64,000 nt of DNA, taken from positions 11,904,001 through 11,968,000 of the forward strand of contig CP075493.1 of assembly GCA_021613535.1 (NCBI GenBank), given 5' to 3'. Made by a program: the position numbers and the translations under genes. The DNA comes from Adineta vaga. Taxonomy: Eukaryota; Rotifera. The notes beneath the pieces were generated by a model, which saw only the letters and a program-made list of their open reading frames with translations, did no database searches and had not been told where the DNA came from. Of the stretch, positions 48,414 through 59,911 are shown one piece after another. Each line of letters begins with the position of its first letter. Positions within the stretch are counted from its first letter, which is position 1.

Positions 48414-48835
48414 TTATATCTCCTTTATAATTTTATTAAATTTTCTGAGATATTCATGTTGATGATGTGCTATACGGGATATATATATATAAAATCGTAT
48501 TTATCACTCATAGTCATGATAATTAAACTATAAACACAATCTATTCGAATAAAATCATTTCTGGAGACAAATATACATTCATGAGTATCTTTAGTTGATG
48601 AACTGCGTTATCATGTGTTACGACAAAGTCTAACCATTTTAAATATTATTACAGTTCTGCCTATATGTAGGTTTGTACGTCAGAACGCATGAGAATACTA
48701 CTCGATAGACTTATCTTGATTCCATCAGTCGAAAAAACAGATTTGTGTCTATTTTTATCTCCGAACTTTTACTATCTCATGAACATATTGTCACAAATGA
48801 TCATCTCAACGAAATCTGACTATAATACCCAGACC

Positions 48836-49031
48836 AACGTTCTTCTATTGGTTTTTTCCAACAAAACGTATATTTACCGTGTTAAAAAATACAGTTTTGT
48901 ACCCGTATAAACGTTGTTTTTTCTTCCCGACAGAAAATAGGCAATAACAACGTTTGTACGCGCACAAAAGTTTATTTTATAACGTAGTTAATAAAGGTTT
49001 TGTTGGAAACAACCAACATAAGAACGTTGTT
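48836..49031. repeat. MITE-like fold-back element with ~84-bp inverted arms
   Basis: 48836-48918 aligns with the reverse complement of 48946-49029 at about 80% identity without large gaps. Shared blocks include AACGTTCTT at the outer ends, TTTCCAACAAAAC in the middle, and AAACGTTGTT at the inner ends. The loop is about 27 nt. Both ends of each arm carry the core AACGTT. This suggests a short non-autonomous fold-back element; no transposase is nearby. Left flank and right flank show no clear target duplication. Confidence 0.65.
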
Positions 49032-49211
49032 TTTTTCTCGCGAATCGCGTTTTTTTATCGATTTTGTCTGCCTGAGTATCTTTTTTTAAATTTAACTGTG
49101 ATTATATGAATGGAAATTGTTGTGATATATCATTATGACAAAACCGCGTCCTTCAGCGGTAGCGACTTAAATATATTCCCGTGGGTAGAAGGCAAAAGAA
49201 ATAACTGATAT

Positions 49212-52200
49212 TTATTCATCTGGGTTATTAGAAATACAACAATTGCAAGTATTCCAAAAAATAATCAGATTTTTGGTATTAAGAGTGCCTACAGCCATAT
49301 CTAATCGTGTGTCACCATCAAAATCACCAGCGACGAGTATTTGTGGCACACTACCATCTCCAGTGGAAAATCGTATCTGTGTTTGGAAAGTTCCGTTACC
49401 ATTACCGATAAATATGCCCACATCATTTGTATAATCATTAACAAAAGCAAGATCTATATGATGGTCACCATTAAAATCAGCTGCAACCATCGAATTTGGC
49501 GTATTGTAATGTCCCGATGAAAATTCCATAAATGGTTCAAAAATTCCACTACTATTACCAAGAAAAATGCATATTTTACGATTCAAAATATCAATGACAG
49601 CTAGATCTAATCGATTATCGTGATTGAAATCAGCAACAACAAAAGATCGTAAATAACTATTAGTTCCAATCGATAAAATCGTTTGATTTTGAAACGTGCC
49701 ATTACCATAACCAAAAAATAAGCCAATATTACCCGTCGCTGAATGTATAACAGCAAAATCTAACCGATTATCAGCATTAAAATCACCGATAACTATCGAT
49801 GAAGGAACACGTGCGGTTCCCGTTAAAATTAACATTGGCTCTGCAAAAGTTCCGTCACCATTACCAAGACCTAGACCTACGTATGATTCTGAATAATCGG
49901 AACTGAGCACATCCAATCGGTTGTCGCCATTGAAATCACCAATAGCCATCGATGCTGAATGATTCGACGGTCCACTTGAAAATATTGGCGGTTCGTCAAA
50001 CGATCCATTGCCAATACCAAGTAGTACCTGTATATTGTTTGTATATCTATTGATAAGTACTAGATCTAATCGATCGTCATTATTGACGTCTGCATCAGCA
50101 ATGTAGCTTCCAAAATTTGCATTTGTACTTGAAAAATTTCTGCGTTCTCCAAAAGTTTCATTTCCATTGTTTAACAATACGCCGACATTATCATCCAAAG
50201 CGGTAAGAACAATGATATCTAAATGATTATCTCGATTGAAATCACCGGTAGTAACAAAACATGGCCAAGAAATAGGATCATTACTTGAATAGATAATATC
50301 TGATTCGAATGTTAGTTGACACTGTTTTTCTACAGACAAGAAAAAAGAACAATGATATAATTGATTTCACTGTTCAACAAACTTGTTGGAATATTGAGTG
50401 ATGTTTTTCTTTGCACTGATGTAGCTGTTGAATTCATCAGTAATACTAGATAAAAAGAAAAATACTAACAAAAGATATTGAGAAATATATCGTACCAGTT
50501 GATACAGAAATATTTTTGTTTCTTTGGGTAAAGTAAACAGATGGAATTGTAATGACTGTTGCCAGTAGCATAAACAAACTAAGCCACCAAATAACAGTAT
50601 GACGTTGCATGGAAAAGGAATTCTTTTTAATAACTGTCCACATTGATGGACAGGAACTATCCACATATTGGATGTCAATTAAATCTATGGGATTATTAAT
50701 AGTCTCACTATCTCTTCTTTCAATAATGTAGATAGCCTGGACACGCTTGTCTCGTTTCTTCCAACATGCATATAATTGCGCTAGTAGACATATAAATGTT
50801 GGACAAATCCATTTGAGAACAACTGTAAGACCTCCACAAAGGCCAAGTAGACGAGTTATTGTATAAAGTGAATTGAGCTGTTGAAGGTAAGTATATGAGC
50901 AGATGTTAGGCGAACATTGATCAAAGTATAATGAGTAATTAATCGTTATTGACCAATTTTCAATAAAAAGCTCATTAATAAGATCAACGATCGATGTATT
51001 CATTAAAAATCGACTGGTATCTTTCGAGAGAAGCTCGAGGTTATCTGGTGTATTACTAACATTTATTTTATATTGAACATGTTTGTAAATGAGATTAATA
51101 CATGATAAATCGTAAAAACATTCAAGAGTGGAAAGAAAAAATGATTCACTTGGTATACAACCCATTCGTAATCCTTTGATTGAAATAGTTGTTGATGAGT
51201 TTAATTCTAAAAATCTAGCTGGAATAATGCAACTTGAATTTAATGCACAGGAACATTCATTGTCATACATGACTCCTTCAGTTCGCAAGACATGACCAAC
51301 AATTCTATTGCCAAATCTGTCCGGTAATAGATAATTATAATTTGTTCCGTAAGCAGATATAATAGCATTTCCTTGATTAATGACTCCATGAAGAAAGAGA
51401 AGACGAAGAAGTTCTATGGGAGCATTAGATTTGCTTTCTACAATAAGTGCTTCAATTTGTGTATTTAGAACTGTTTGAGAAAGAAGTTGAGTAGTGACAA
51501 ATACAGAAGAAATTAATTGTTGTATAAAAGCATTCACAGATTGCTTGGAAAGATGACATAATCCAGCAAGATATTGTAAATGAGCTGAAAGGAAACGACG
51601 ATAATCTCTTCGATCGTAATTAGATAGATTTGAACGAAGGTTAGCTATAATATTCATTCGCCATTCATCTGAAATAAACTGACTGGAACATACCTATATA
51701 TAAATAAAGAATTTAGTCTATCTTCATACCGTAGGAACAGACGAATTTTCTTCTTACTTGATGAAAGGTAGGTTCAAGTATAATAAATCTATCATAAGTC
51801 GATGATGTTACTGAACAAGGGCAATGAAGAGCATTACTGTGATCATGCAACAGAGTTTATAAGTTGCAAGAGACGGTTTACTAAACGTTTTTGTTAGTAT
51901 TTCAGGTCGAATAAGTGTGTGAATACTAAGAATAACAAAACCACTGATGAGTAGCAAAATATAGAGTCGAGTAGCCAATTGGTTCAAACGTTTTATTCTC
52001 GTTCGACTGTTAATTTTTCCAAAACTATACGATGGAAATATGGTTAGATTGATTAGTTCAGTATGGAGTAATTTAATCAAGTTTCGCAGTGATATTATTA
52101 TACGATTGAGGAACTTCGTTTGACCTAAGTGAGAAAAAAGAAATATCGATGTTAAACCATATGTTCATGGTATTTTGTCGTGTGTTTTACCTTGCGCGGA

Positions 52201-55195
52201 GTTTTACTTTTCGCTTCAAAAAACTGACAGATAAAATTAGTCATATGAGGTGTAATTAACCGTAACACAATGATAAGTCCACCGATGGTAGATAACATTT
52301 TCGTAATGACGCCAATATAATTATATGTTCGAGTTGTATATGAATAAGTACAATATTTTGGTGCGCATGCTGTGTAATAGCGAGTAAAAGAAGCTTCATC
52401 ATTCCATTGTTCAATCATCATTCCTTTGACAATAACTGATAATGAGGTGTTTGGAACAAAACGACTGATAGCTGAGTTATAAACTAGAGGTTCTGGAGAA
52501 AACCAAGGTATTTCTGTATCTATCGTAATGTATGTTGTATTCATATAGGCTGCTAGAATCGACAAGCAATTTGAATTGGAATAATAACATTCTAAGGATG
52601 AGAAGAAAAATGAATCAAGAGCATAACAACCATCGATTGAGCCTGGTATTATATAATTGAATCGAGAAACACCTGAAGTATTTGATACAATATTTTGGAT
52701 GTACAAACCACTCGGACTTTGACAATATGGATCAATCGCACATATACAGTCGTTGAATATTCCAGTAGTATTGAACATACCAGTTAAAGAAAGTATGAGC
52801 TAAGTAAAAATAAAATCTCATCGTCTTTTATTTCTTTTTACTAATTCATAGACATACCTTCCATACATCTGAATTGTAAAGATCATTTGATTTGTATCTC
52901 AATGATGTTAGCAAATAATCTGATAGTTTACAAGGTTGATCAACGCGTAAAAACAGATGCACTGTGTCGAGAAGAAGTCCAAAGTTAATAATTGTCGATT
53001 GTTTAAATTGTTCGATAGTAGTATTTGATTGAAGATTAAAATCAGATTCTGTCAGAACATTGAAAGTAACTAATGAACGAAGAATAAATCGTTGAACGGC
53101 ATCAGTAATCGTCTTGTCAACTAATTGACAGATAGCCGATAATAATCGAAACTGATGGGCAGCTCGAGTAGCCCAATTATTATATAATCCAGTATTAACA
53201 AGACTAAGAAACGTAATCCAAGCATCACTAACAAAATCACTCGAACACACTTGATGAAAGATTGGAGATAATGAAATGAATGTTTGATACGGTATTATTG
53301 TCGTTAAACAAGGACATTTTGATGTATTCTGATGGGAGATTTGCAAGTTTCTGTACACATCGATCGACGGATTCGATACAGTCATTGTACTCATTTGTGT
53401 ACTCAAAGAAGTGAATAGAAGAAGAGTCAAAATAGTACCTATATAAAGAAAATTCAATGAAAACATTTTATAAAACAAGAGAAAATAGATCATACTTGAA
53501 AGTAAGAACAAAAACACACGTGTATTTATAAATTGTTGCTTAATAGCAACTGGATCTTGATCAACGGATGACTTGAACAAATTCAAGTATTTAATCCATA
53601 AAATAAATGTCTGAATCCATGTTCTACAATATTCTATAGAGAAATTATATATCAGATAGAATCTTTTTTGATTATATAATAAATAATTACCAAGACTAAT
53701 ACAATTGATTTTCAAATGAATTTCAAATATCGATATACTTTCCACCAAAAGAGGTGCAATTAAACGAAGTATGATAGTTATACCACCATAAAGGCTAAAT
53801 AAGAAAACCATAGTATAGGATAAACTCGTTTGTTCAGTTGTAGTATATGTGCAGAGTAAAGGTGCACAATCAGTAAAATATTTCCCGTAATCAATTGTTG
53901 GTAACCAATCTTCAATAAAAAGATTGTTTAAACGTTCATATAGAGAATCATTCCGTTGGTTTGATGTTAAACGAGAATTGGTTAAATTGAAGTTTGTCTA
54001 TAAGAGAAAACGAGACATTTTCTATAAAGGAAAGATCATTATGATATATACTTGATTTAAATTTGGAAAGTATTCTATTAATTGTTCAAGACATTTCGTG
54101 TTGTATAAACAATCGAATGTACTCGTGAGAAGACCATCAAACGGAGTACAACCACTTAGAAATCCATCGACGATTGCAGAAATATTAAACGAATAATTGA
54201 TAAGTGCGTCAGGCCAATATTCATCATAAATAGTGCGAGGACCATATGATATTGTATAAAAGGCACTTGTCATGACTGAATTGACTAAATTACAACTATA
54301 GATTTCTTTTGTAAAGACAAAAAGAGGCATATCTTTTCGGTAGTAAATCGTCGGTTTCACACTTAATAAAAATGTTTCATTATCAATGGCAGTTATTGAA
54401 ACATGTGCATTTGTATTGAGAGCAGAAATCAATGAATTAGATTGAGCTGTTATTTGTAGAAAAGTCACAGACGAACTCAATTGTACATATGTACTAGTTC
54501 GAATTAATATGACATTTTCAATCACTTGAGATTGCACTTCATCTTCAGATAGGAGTTCAATCGAAAGCAACCGTTGACGATCAATATCGATCAAAAGTTG
54601 AGAAACGATTCTTTCAGCAAATGAACAAAATGCAGCGAGTAATTGAAACTAAATGAGAGTAGAAAAAAAGAAGAATTCATGGACATGAAAATCTTAAGTT
54701 TACTTGAGAATAGGCTGTAGTTCGAAAGTCCATCATGAGAAAAGAACTTGCCCATGGTATGTAAAATGATTGCACCCATTGTTTACTAACGAAAATACTT
54801 GAACAGATTGGATCAATAGATAGAGTATTGAGAAGAAAACTTTTATATGGTATAATCGTTGTTGAGCAGGGACATGAGAGTGTTTTACCATGTTCACGTC
54901 GTAATTGATCGAAGAGAGATGAAGTTACATCCGATATAGTCACGATTTCTGTTTGTGGATTGACGAAAACAGTGAAGAAGATAACATAAAGAAACACTAT
55001 GAAGATTTTAACAATGATTATCATCAGAGAAATATACTTACATATGAGCAGAAGAACATAAAGTCTTGTAGTATATCTTTGATGTTGAATAGTTGTTGTT
55101 GATGTATTGTTTATTTCTTCATTTTCATCAGATATGAAAAGATTGTAATTAGATATCTTTTTACAAAGCCATCGAATTAATATTTTAATATTCAT
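49212..55195 (-). CDS. Three-module membrane ectodomain protein with C-terminal FG-GAP propeller
   Basis: Eleven exons splice to 5,420 nt: 55195-55042, 54996-54704, 54648-54052, 53997-53691, 53633-53496, 53438-52858, 52799-52208, 52124-51758, 51693-50496, 50445-50371 and 50329-49212. The product has three tandem modules (about residues 1-450, 451-887 and 888-1409). Each has a membrane segment (for example RLYILLLISGFVILSI), a CPCS/L motif followed by an IxPY or TYxxF strand, xPxFHQVCSSxF, paired Cys, RFxxNTS, EQW/ENW, CAPxxCTYSYT, and a second membrane segment (YGGITIILRLIAP). A Ser/Thr linker then leads to seven FG-GAP repeats with DFNxDNRLD calcium-loop motifs. One base is missing near 51838-51845 (module 3, just before LLHDHSNALHCPCS); adding it gives exactly 1,807 codons. 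FG-GAP propellers bind ligands in integrin-like proteins. The modules are known to me only as an uncharacterised bdelloid family. Function is unknown. Confidence 0.7.
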
Positions 55196-55740
55196 TTTAC
55201 TGAGAAATTGTCCAGTTTAATGTTTGAATTCAGTACAAGATGATTTTTGAGTAAAAAAAGAAAAGTACTTGTTTTGATAGTTTATGAAATATAATGAACT
55301 AATAACAACTCACATGCAATATTTTTGCAAGAAAAACTAATTATGTATATCATTTAAAATGAATCTTATGAATGTAAATATAAATTATTCTTCAAAATCG
55401 TATTCATATTAAGTTAGATGGAAACAGACGTCATAGCTAAAGAAATTTGAAAAAAGAATTTTTCTATTATTTTTCTTTTGTATTATAAAAGATATACTAT
55501 TGATAGAAAAAATTCGATGTATATTTGTTCTTTTCTTTTCACATCGTCTGACTTGTTGTCACAGGAGAAAAGAAAAAGCAACACACGCATAAAAAGGCAT
55601 TCAAACAAAATCCAGCACAGAATTTAATTCTTTTAAAAACAATTACAAATCAATTGTATTCTCAATTTAATTGGTTACGAATATAATTCAAATAAATTAC
55701 GTTTTTAATTCGATTTATCCATCTGAAATTACCGTTCAAC
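55196..55740. other. Upstream flank of the three-module gene
   Basis: No coding region is seen. It is AT-rich and presumably contains the promoter of the minus-strand gene starting at 55195. Confidence 0.4.
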
Positions 55741-55748
55741 ATATTATA

Positions 55749-55950
55749 ATGGCTGATGAAATGAATGTTAAATTGTCTGATTATTAAGACGAAGTACTTG
55801 CCTTCATTCATCACCAAATCTATAACAATTCATCGAATAGAATTCTTATCCATTGTAAAGCAGGTATCAGTCGTTCTTCTACTATATAATTATTGCATAT
55901 CTAATGCGATATTATAGTTATTCTCTTAAAATTGCTTACGAGGATGTGTA
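55749..55950 (+). pseudogene. Dual-specificity phosphatase (DUSP) relic
   Basis: The plus strand reads MADEMNVKLSDY, a TAA, then DEVLAFIHHQIY and RILIHCKAGISRSS. HCKAGISRS is the HCx5R catalytic loop of dual-specificity/tyrosine phosphatases with intact Cys and Arg. After SSTI two TAA/TAA-type stops occur in that frame, but the adjacent frame continues IIAYLMRYYSYSLKIAYEDV, the helix that always follows the loop. One nonsense codon plus one frameshift therefore kill an otherwise well-preserved domain. The rest of the gene is not recognisable. Confidence 0.7.
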
Positions 55951-55974
55951 ATACAACATACAGACGCGACAACT

Positions 55975-56300
55975 GATAAAACTAGAGTTGCAGGTAGTAA
56001 TGGAACCGGTGATTTACTCAAGCAACTCAATTATACAACCTATATCTTTATCGATCTATATAATTCCATTTATGTATCACAGACACTCATAATCATCGTG
56101 TAATAAAGTGGTGCGAGAATGATGCACAAGCTCCAGTCATTGCTGGTGGAAAGAATCCAGGAAATCAAGCGAATCAATTGAAATTTCCATGGGGGCTTTT
56201 CTTTCGGTCGATATGCTAACCTCTATGTGACGGATTGGGCCAATAGTCGTACACAACGACTCGATATTCAAGCGAATTCATATTCATCCTCTGTCAAATA
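55975..56300 (+). pseudogene. NHL-repeat relic
   Basis: Directly after the phosphatase relic, frames read AGSNGTGDLLKQLNY, then THNHRVIKWCEND and APVIAGGKNPGNQANQLKFPWGLFF, then ANLYVTDWANSRTQRL. These are NHL beta-propeller phrases (compare the intact NHL gene at 60-62 kb) split by at least two frame changes. It is a fragment of an NHL protein gene, probably unrelated to the phosphatase. Confidence 0.6.
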
Positions 56301-56449
56301 CTTTATTAAAGCACTAATTTTGAACTATTACATTTCGATCGCCATTTAAAAGAAATATTTGAAAAAGTTTCATTCATTTTATTGATAGAAAGAGAAAGGT
56401 TCATCCTATTTTCACATTTTTACTGTATTTACAGATAATAGAAATAAAA

Positions 56450-57714
56450 TCAATGGCCACCACTTTGTTCTCGCAGTTTTTCAAAATGATCGAATACGTT
56501 GCGCGCTATTTTATGAGAAAGATTATGACGCTTTGTTAAATGACGCATTAATTCATGAAAACTCAACGAATTCCGTGTACATGGTACTCTTAAAATCTTC
56601 TGTTTATCATATTCAAATAAATTCATTGTATCATCGTTGAAAGGACATGTAACTTTGTTAAAATGATTGATAACGTCTTCATTTGCATTAAATAAGTTTG
56701 TTGTTTTAGCATCTTTCTTCTTTCTAATTGCTTCAACTAACCGTCGGGCACAATCTCGTTTTAATTTATGTATACATAAAAAATGAGAATATAATCCAAT
56801 TTTACGCATGTTCGTTTCTGGACAAACATCAAGTGAATGTTCTCTTCGATTAAGACCAAAAGCACCATCGAACGTTAATGGACATCGTTGATATACACTG
56901 TAAGCTCCTCTTTGTTTACCTTTTTCATCCTAGAAAAATAGGCGAAATACAAATGCGACTATGGCGTAAGAGACGATTATTTTACTTTGGCAGAATCCAT
57001 TGTATTTCTATAGATGGACATAAACTCAGTTTTATATTATTTATTTGAATAACAAAACTTACATGAGTGGAACAATATCAATCGTTGTTTGATCAGCAGA
57101 CACTGATTCTTCATTGTCTGAACAAACAATTCGACATAAGAAAAATGAAAATATCGTTTATATTCAACAATTATAAACATACTCGTATTAGCTGTTGAAT
57201 CCATAAAAGCAGAAGATCTAAAAAACAAGAATAAAAGGAGATAAATGTGAAGAAAGAAAGATCATACATTAGTGTTGATTGTAAAGGATCCACTGAAAAA
57301 GTTTCATCCTTCAATGATGATACCGATAATTCATCACCTACAAGAATAAAAGAATCGAATCAGAATGGATGAATATTATATCTAACCTGAATGATTTGAT
57401 TGAATTGCAAGAGTTATTTTATCAAAAATACTTTTTAATTCATCCGTGGAACATTTTTCAGAATGAAGTAATTCTTTTGCTTGTTTGATCAATTGATTTT
57501 CACAATCAATTTGACGAAGTTTTTCATTAATAATTAATTGAAATGTATTTGTAATTGTTGATAAATCTTTAAGAGCTTTTTTATTCTGTTTGCTCGTCTC
57601 GATATGTTGAAGTAAATGTTTTAAACAAATTAATTTATCACAACAATGACATTCATATAATTCTTTGATATCTAAATCACATTCTGTATGACTGCAGAAG
57701 CCAGTTCGAAGCAT
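56450..57714 (-). CDS. B-box-like zinc finger / coiled-coil protein of a bdelloid family
   Basis: Six exons in phase, 990 nt (329 residues): 57714-57387, 57337-57268, 57217-57183, 57117-57063, 57007-56986 and 56929-56450. The N-terminus MLRTGFCSHTECDLDIKEL then CHCCDKLICLKHLLQHIE is a compact Cys/His zinc-binding, B-box-like module. A coiled coil follows (about 45-110), then a low-complexity acidic linker encoded by four tiny exons (22-70 nt). The C-terminal half has CPLTFDGAFGLNRREHSLDVC, then CIHKLKRDCARRLVEAI, CPF and LMRHLTKRHNLSHKIA, a paired Cys/His pattern suggesting further zinc fingers. I recall this overall architecture from bdelloid proteomes, but no function is established. The start ATG at 57714 directly precedes the zinc motif. 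No frame damage. Confidence 0.65.
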
Positions 57715-58316
57715 TTTGTTTGTTTTGTTGTAGAATAGAATTATCAAACTATCATCGATCGTTTCTATTGTTTATATACGACGAGTCGAATTCTGAATGC
57801 AACTATTTTTCTATTCAATGTGTGACCGTTAGGCGAAAAGAAAAAAGGCGAAACGGACTGATATCGAAGAGAAAAAGGAAGAAAAAAAAACGTTCTGATA
57901 ATTTAGTTCAAGAAGATGTTTTGTCTATTAAAATGAGGTTTTATGCAGAAATTGACGATTGTCATTTTGATGTCTGGTCCACGAAGTGGATTTGCTATAT
58001 TTGTTGATACTCATCGGTGTGGCTTTTCGTAGGCGCGTAATTATTTCGCTTTACTTAATAGAATTCGAAACCATTAGGATATTCATAGTATATCAACGGA
58101 CAATGCAAAATAATTGAGCAGTGACATAGTTTGCCATCCCTAATTATCAACAGTTTTGAATTCTATGAACGATTTCTTTTTTCGTTTGTTCTGATTCGAT
58201 CCTTACAATCCTATATAGTCTTTCGATTTTTTAATGATAAATATTAAATGTACAAGAAAAAAATACACCATTGAATAACAATTGTTGTCGTTCGAAAGCA
58301 AAAGTCGATATACGAA
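57715..58316. other. Intergenic spacer
   Basis: No supported gene. A plus-strand open run at 57720-58007 is Lys/Arg-rich by A-tract composition and lacks homology signals; it also overlaps the putative promoter of the divergent zinc-finger gene. It was not annotated. Confidence 0.35.
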
Positions 58317-59870
58317 TCAATTAACATAAACAAATCTTTGAATCACCTGAGGAGGTTTGTTTTTCTTCAATCGTTTTATTCGTCGAATTTTATCCAATTC
58401 GTTTTTTACTGGATCAATACCAAAACAATATTTTAATATATCCAAAATAATCAAGAACATACAAACAATTCCTATACCAATATAAGATATATAACCAAAT
58501 GATTTTGAAGTTATTTGACGTACAACCATTGTTTTAGATGTTATCTCGCAGTGCCGTCCAGAAAAACTTGTTCCAAGGCATTCACATGTATAATTCATTA
58601 ATAATGATCGACATACACCATGATTTAAACATGTGATATTTTCACAATAATCTATTTTTGTTTCACAATGAATTCTGCGCCATCCTGCTTCACATACACA
58701 TTCAAATGTAGTATTTGATGTTTCATTACATTTACCTAAAATACAAGAAGGAAGACAATTTTTAATTCAACGTGAAAAGTAGAGATAAAGAGACCATTAT
58801 TCTAACATGTATCAGGCTGACATGGTCGAATATCAAATTGACATCTACTACCATCAAAACCTCGTAATCATAAACAATTATAACCACCAACAGTACCGCT
58901 ATTATCGATACAAGTACTATTATTTTCACATGGTTGAAGACTTGCACAAGGCGCAGATGACAAATTACAATAGAGACCCATTTGAGATACTCCGGGACAT
59001 GATGGTACTACCAACACCGAAGGTGTGGGTGGTAATTCAGCTAGAAAACGATCGGTCAAATAAATATATTTGAAAAAATGATGTCAACAAACTTGTTGTC
59101 AATACATGTTTTGAGACAAGTGACGTTGAATCTTAAACAAAAAATTGCATTTTATTTCCATTTAGAAAAAGTTTGTGGTTAACATTGATACTTGTAATTA
59201 AAATTGAACTTGTTGTTTCTGCAAATAAATATTTTCGCTTGAGCTTAATATCAGAAAAATATGAAAAAATTGAAAAAAAAACAATTTATTTTCTTCGGTG
59301 GTTATCATCGAAATATTGGATTATTATGTATTAAACTGTTCAGAATATGGTACATTTGTTAGGTTACAATTAAAAACAAGCCCTTTGAATAGACAAGTTA
59401 CCTTTCGAGTATAGCATTGTGGTATCAGTTAAAACACGAATTGACGGAATTGAGCTGGACAAAGTTTGTGTTGGTGGTTGAGTTGTACTCTCATCTACAC
59501 AAATTATATTTATATTCGCTGTACTTATAAGAATTCCGGAAGAATACTTCTGATTGCGAACTATTCGATCAAGAGGTTAAGAAGAACAATACCTATTCGA
59601 TGGACGATACTCGTACCAATTGATGAAACAGTTGATATGATTAAATTTGATGAATTTTGCACTAAAATTAGCATTACTCTGGTTTTAAAATAATATCAGC
59701 AGATTTACCTTCTGTCGTTGTTGTTGTTGTTGTTATTGTTGAGGTTGGTAGTTGAGTCGTATGTTCTTCTATATAAAATATATTTATATTCATTGATTCA
59801 TTCATAATTTTAGTTCTCAAAAGGTTTCAATAAATTAGCAATTATAATCCATATTTGAGATCGATGAAGA

Positions 59871-59911
<41 letters not shown>

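Noticed and set aside
49243-49434. Plus-strand open frame inside the FG-GAP domain
   Set aside because: Antisense shadow of repeated DFNxDNRLD codons.
57720-58007. Plus-strand open frame of 95 codons
   Set aside because: Lys/Arg-rich because of A-tracts, no family features, overlaps the promoter of the divergent zinc-finger gene.
58868-58870. TGA at an EGF cysteine as a selenocysteine codon
   Set aside because: A TAG follows 64 nt downstream in the same frame and no SECIS-like hairpin was recognised; loss of function is simpler.
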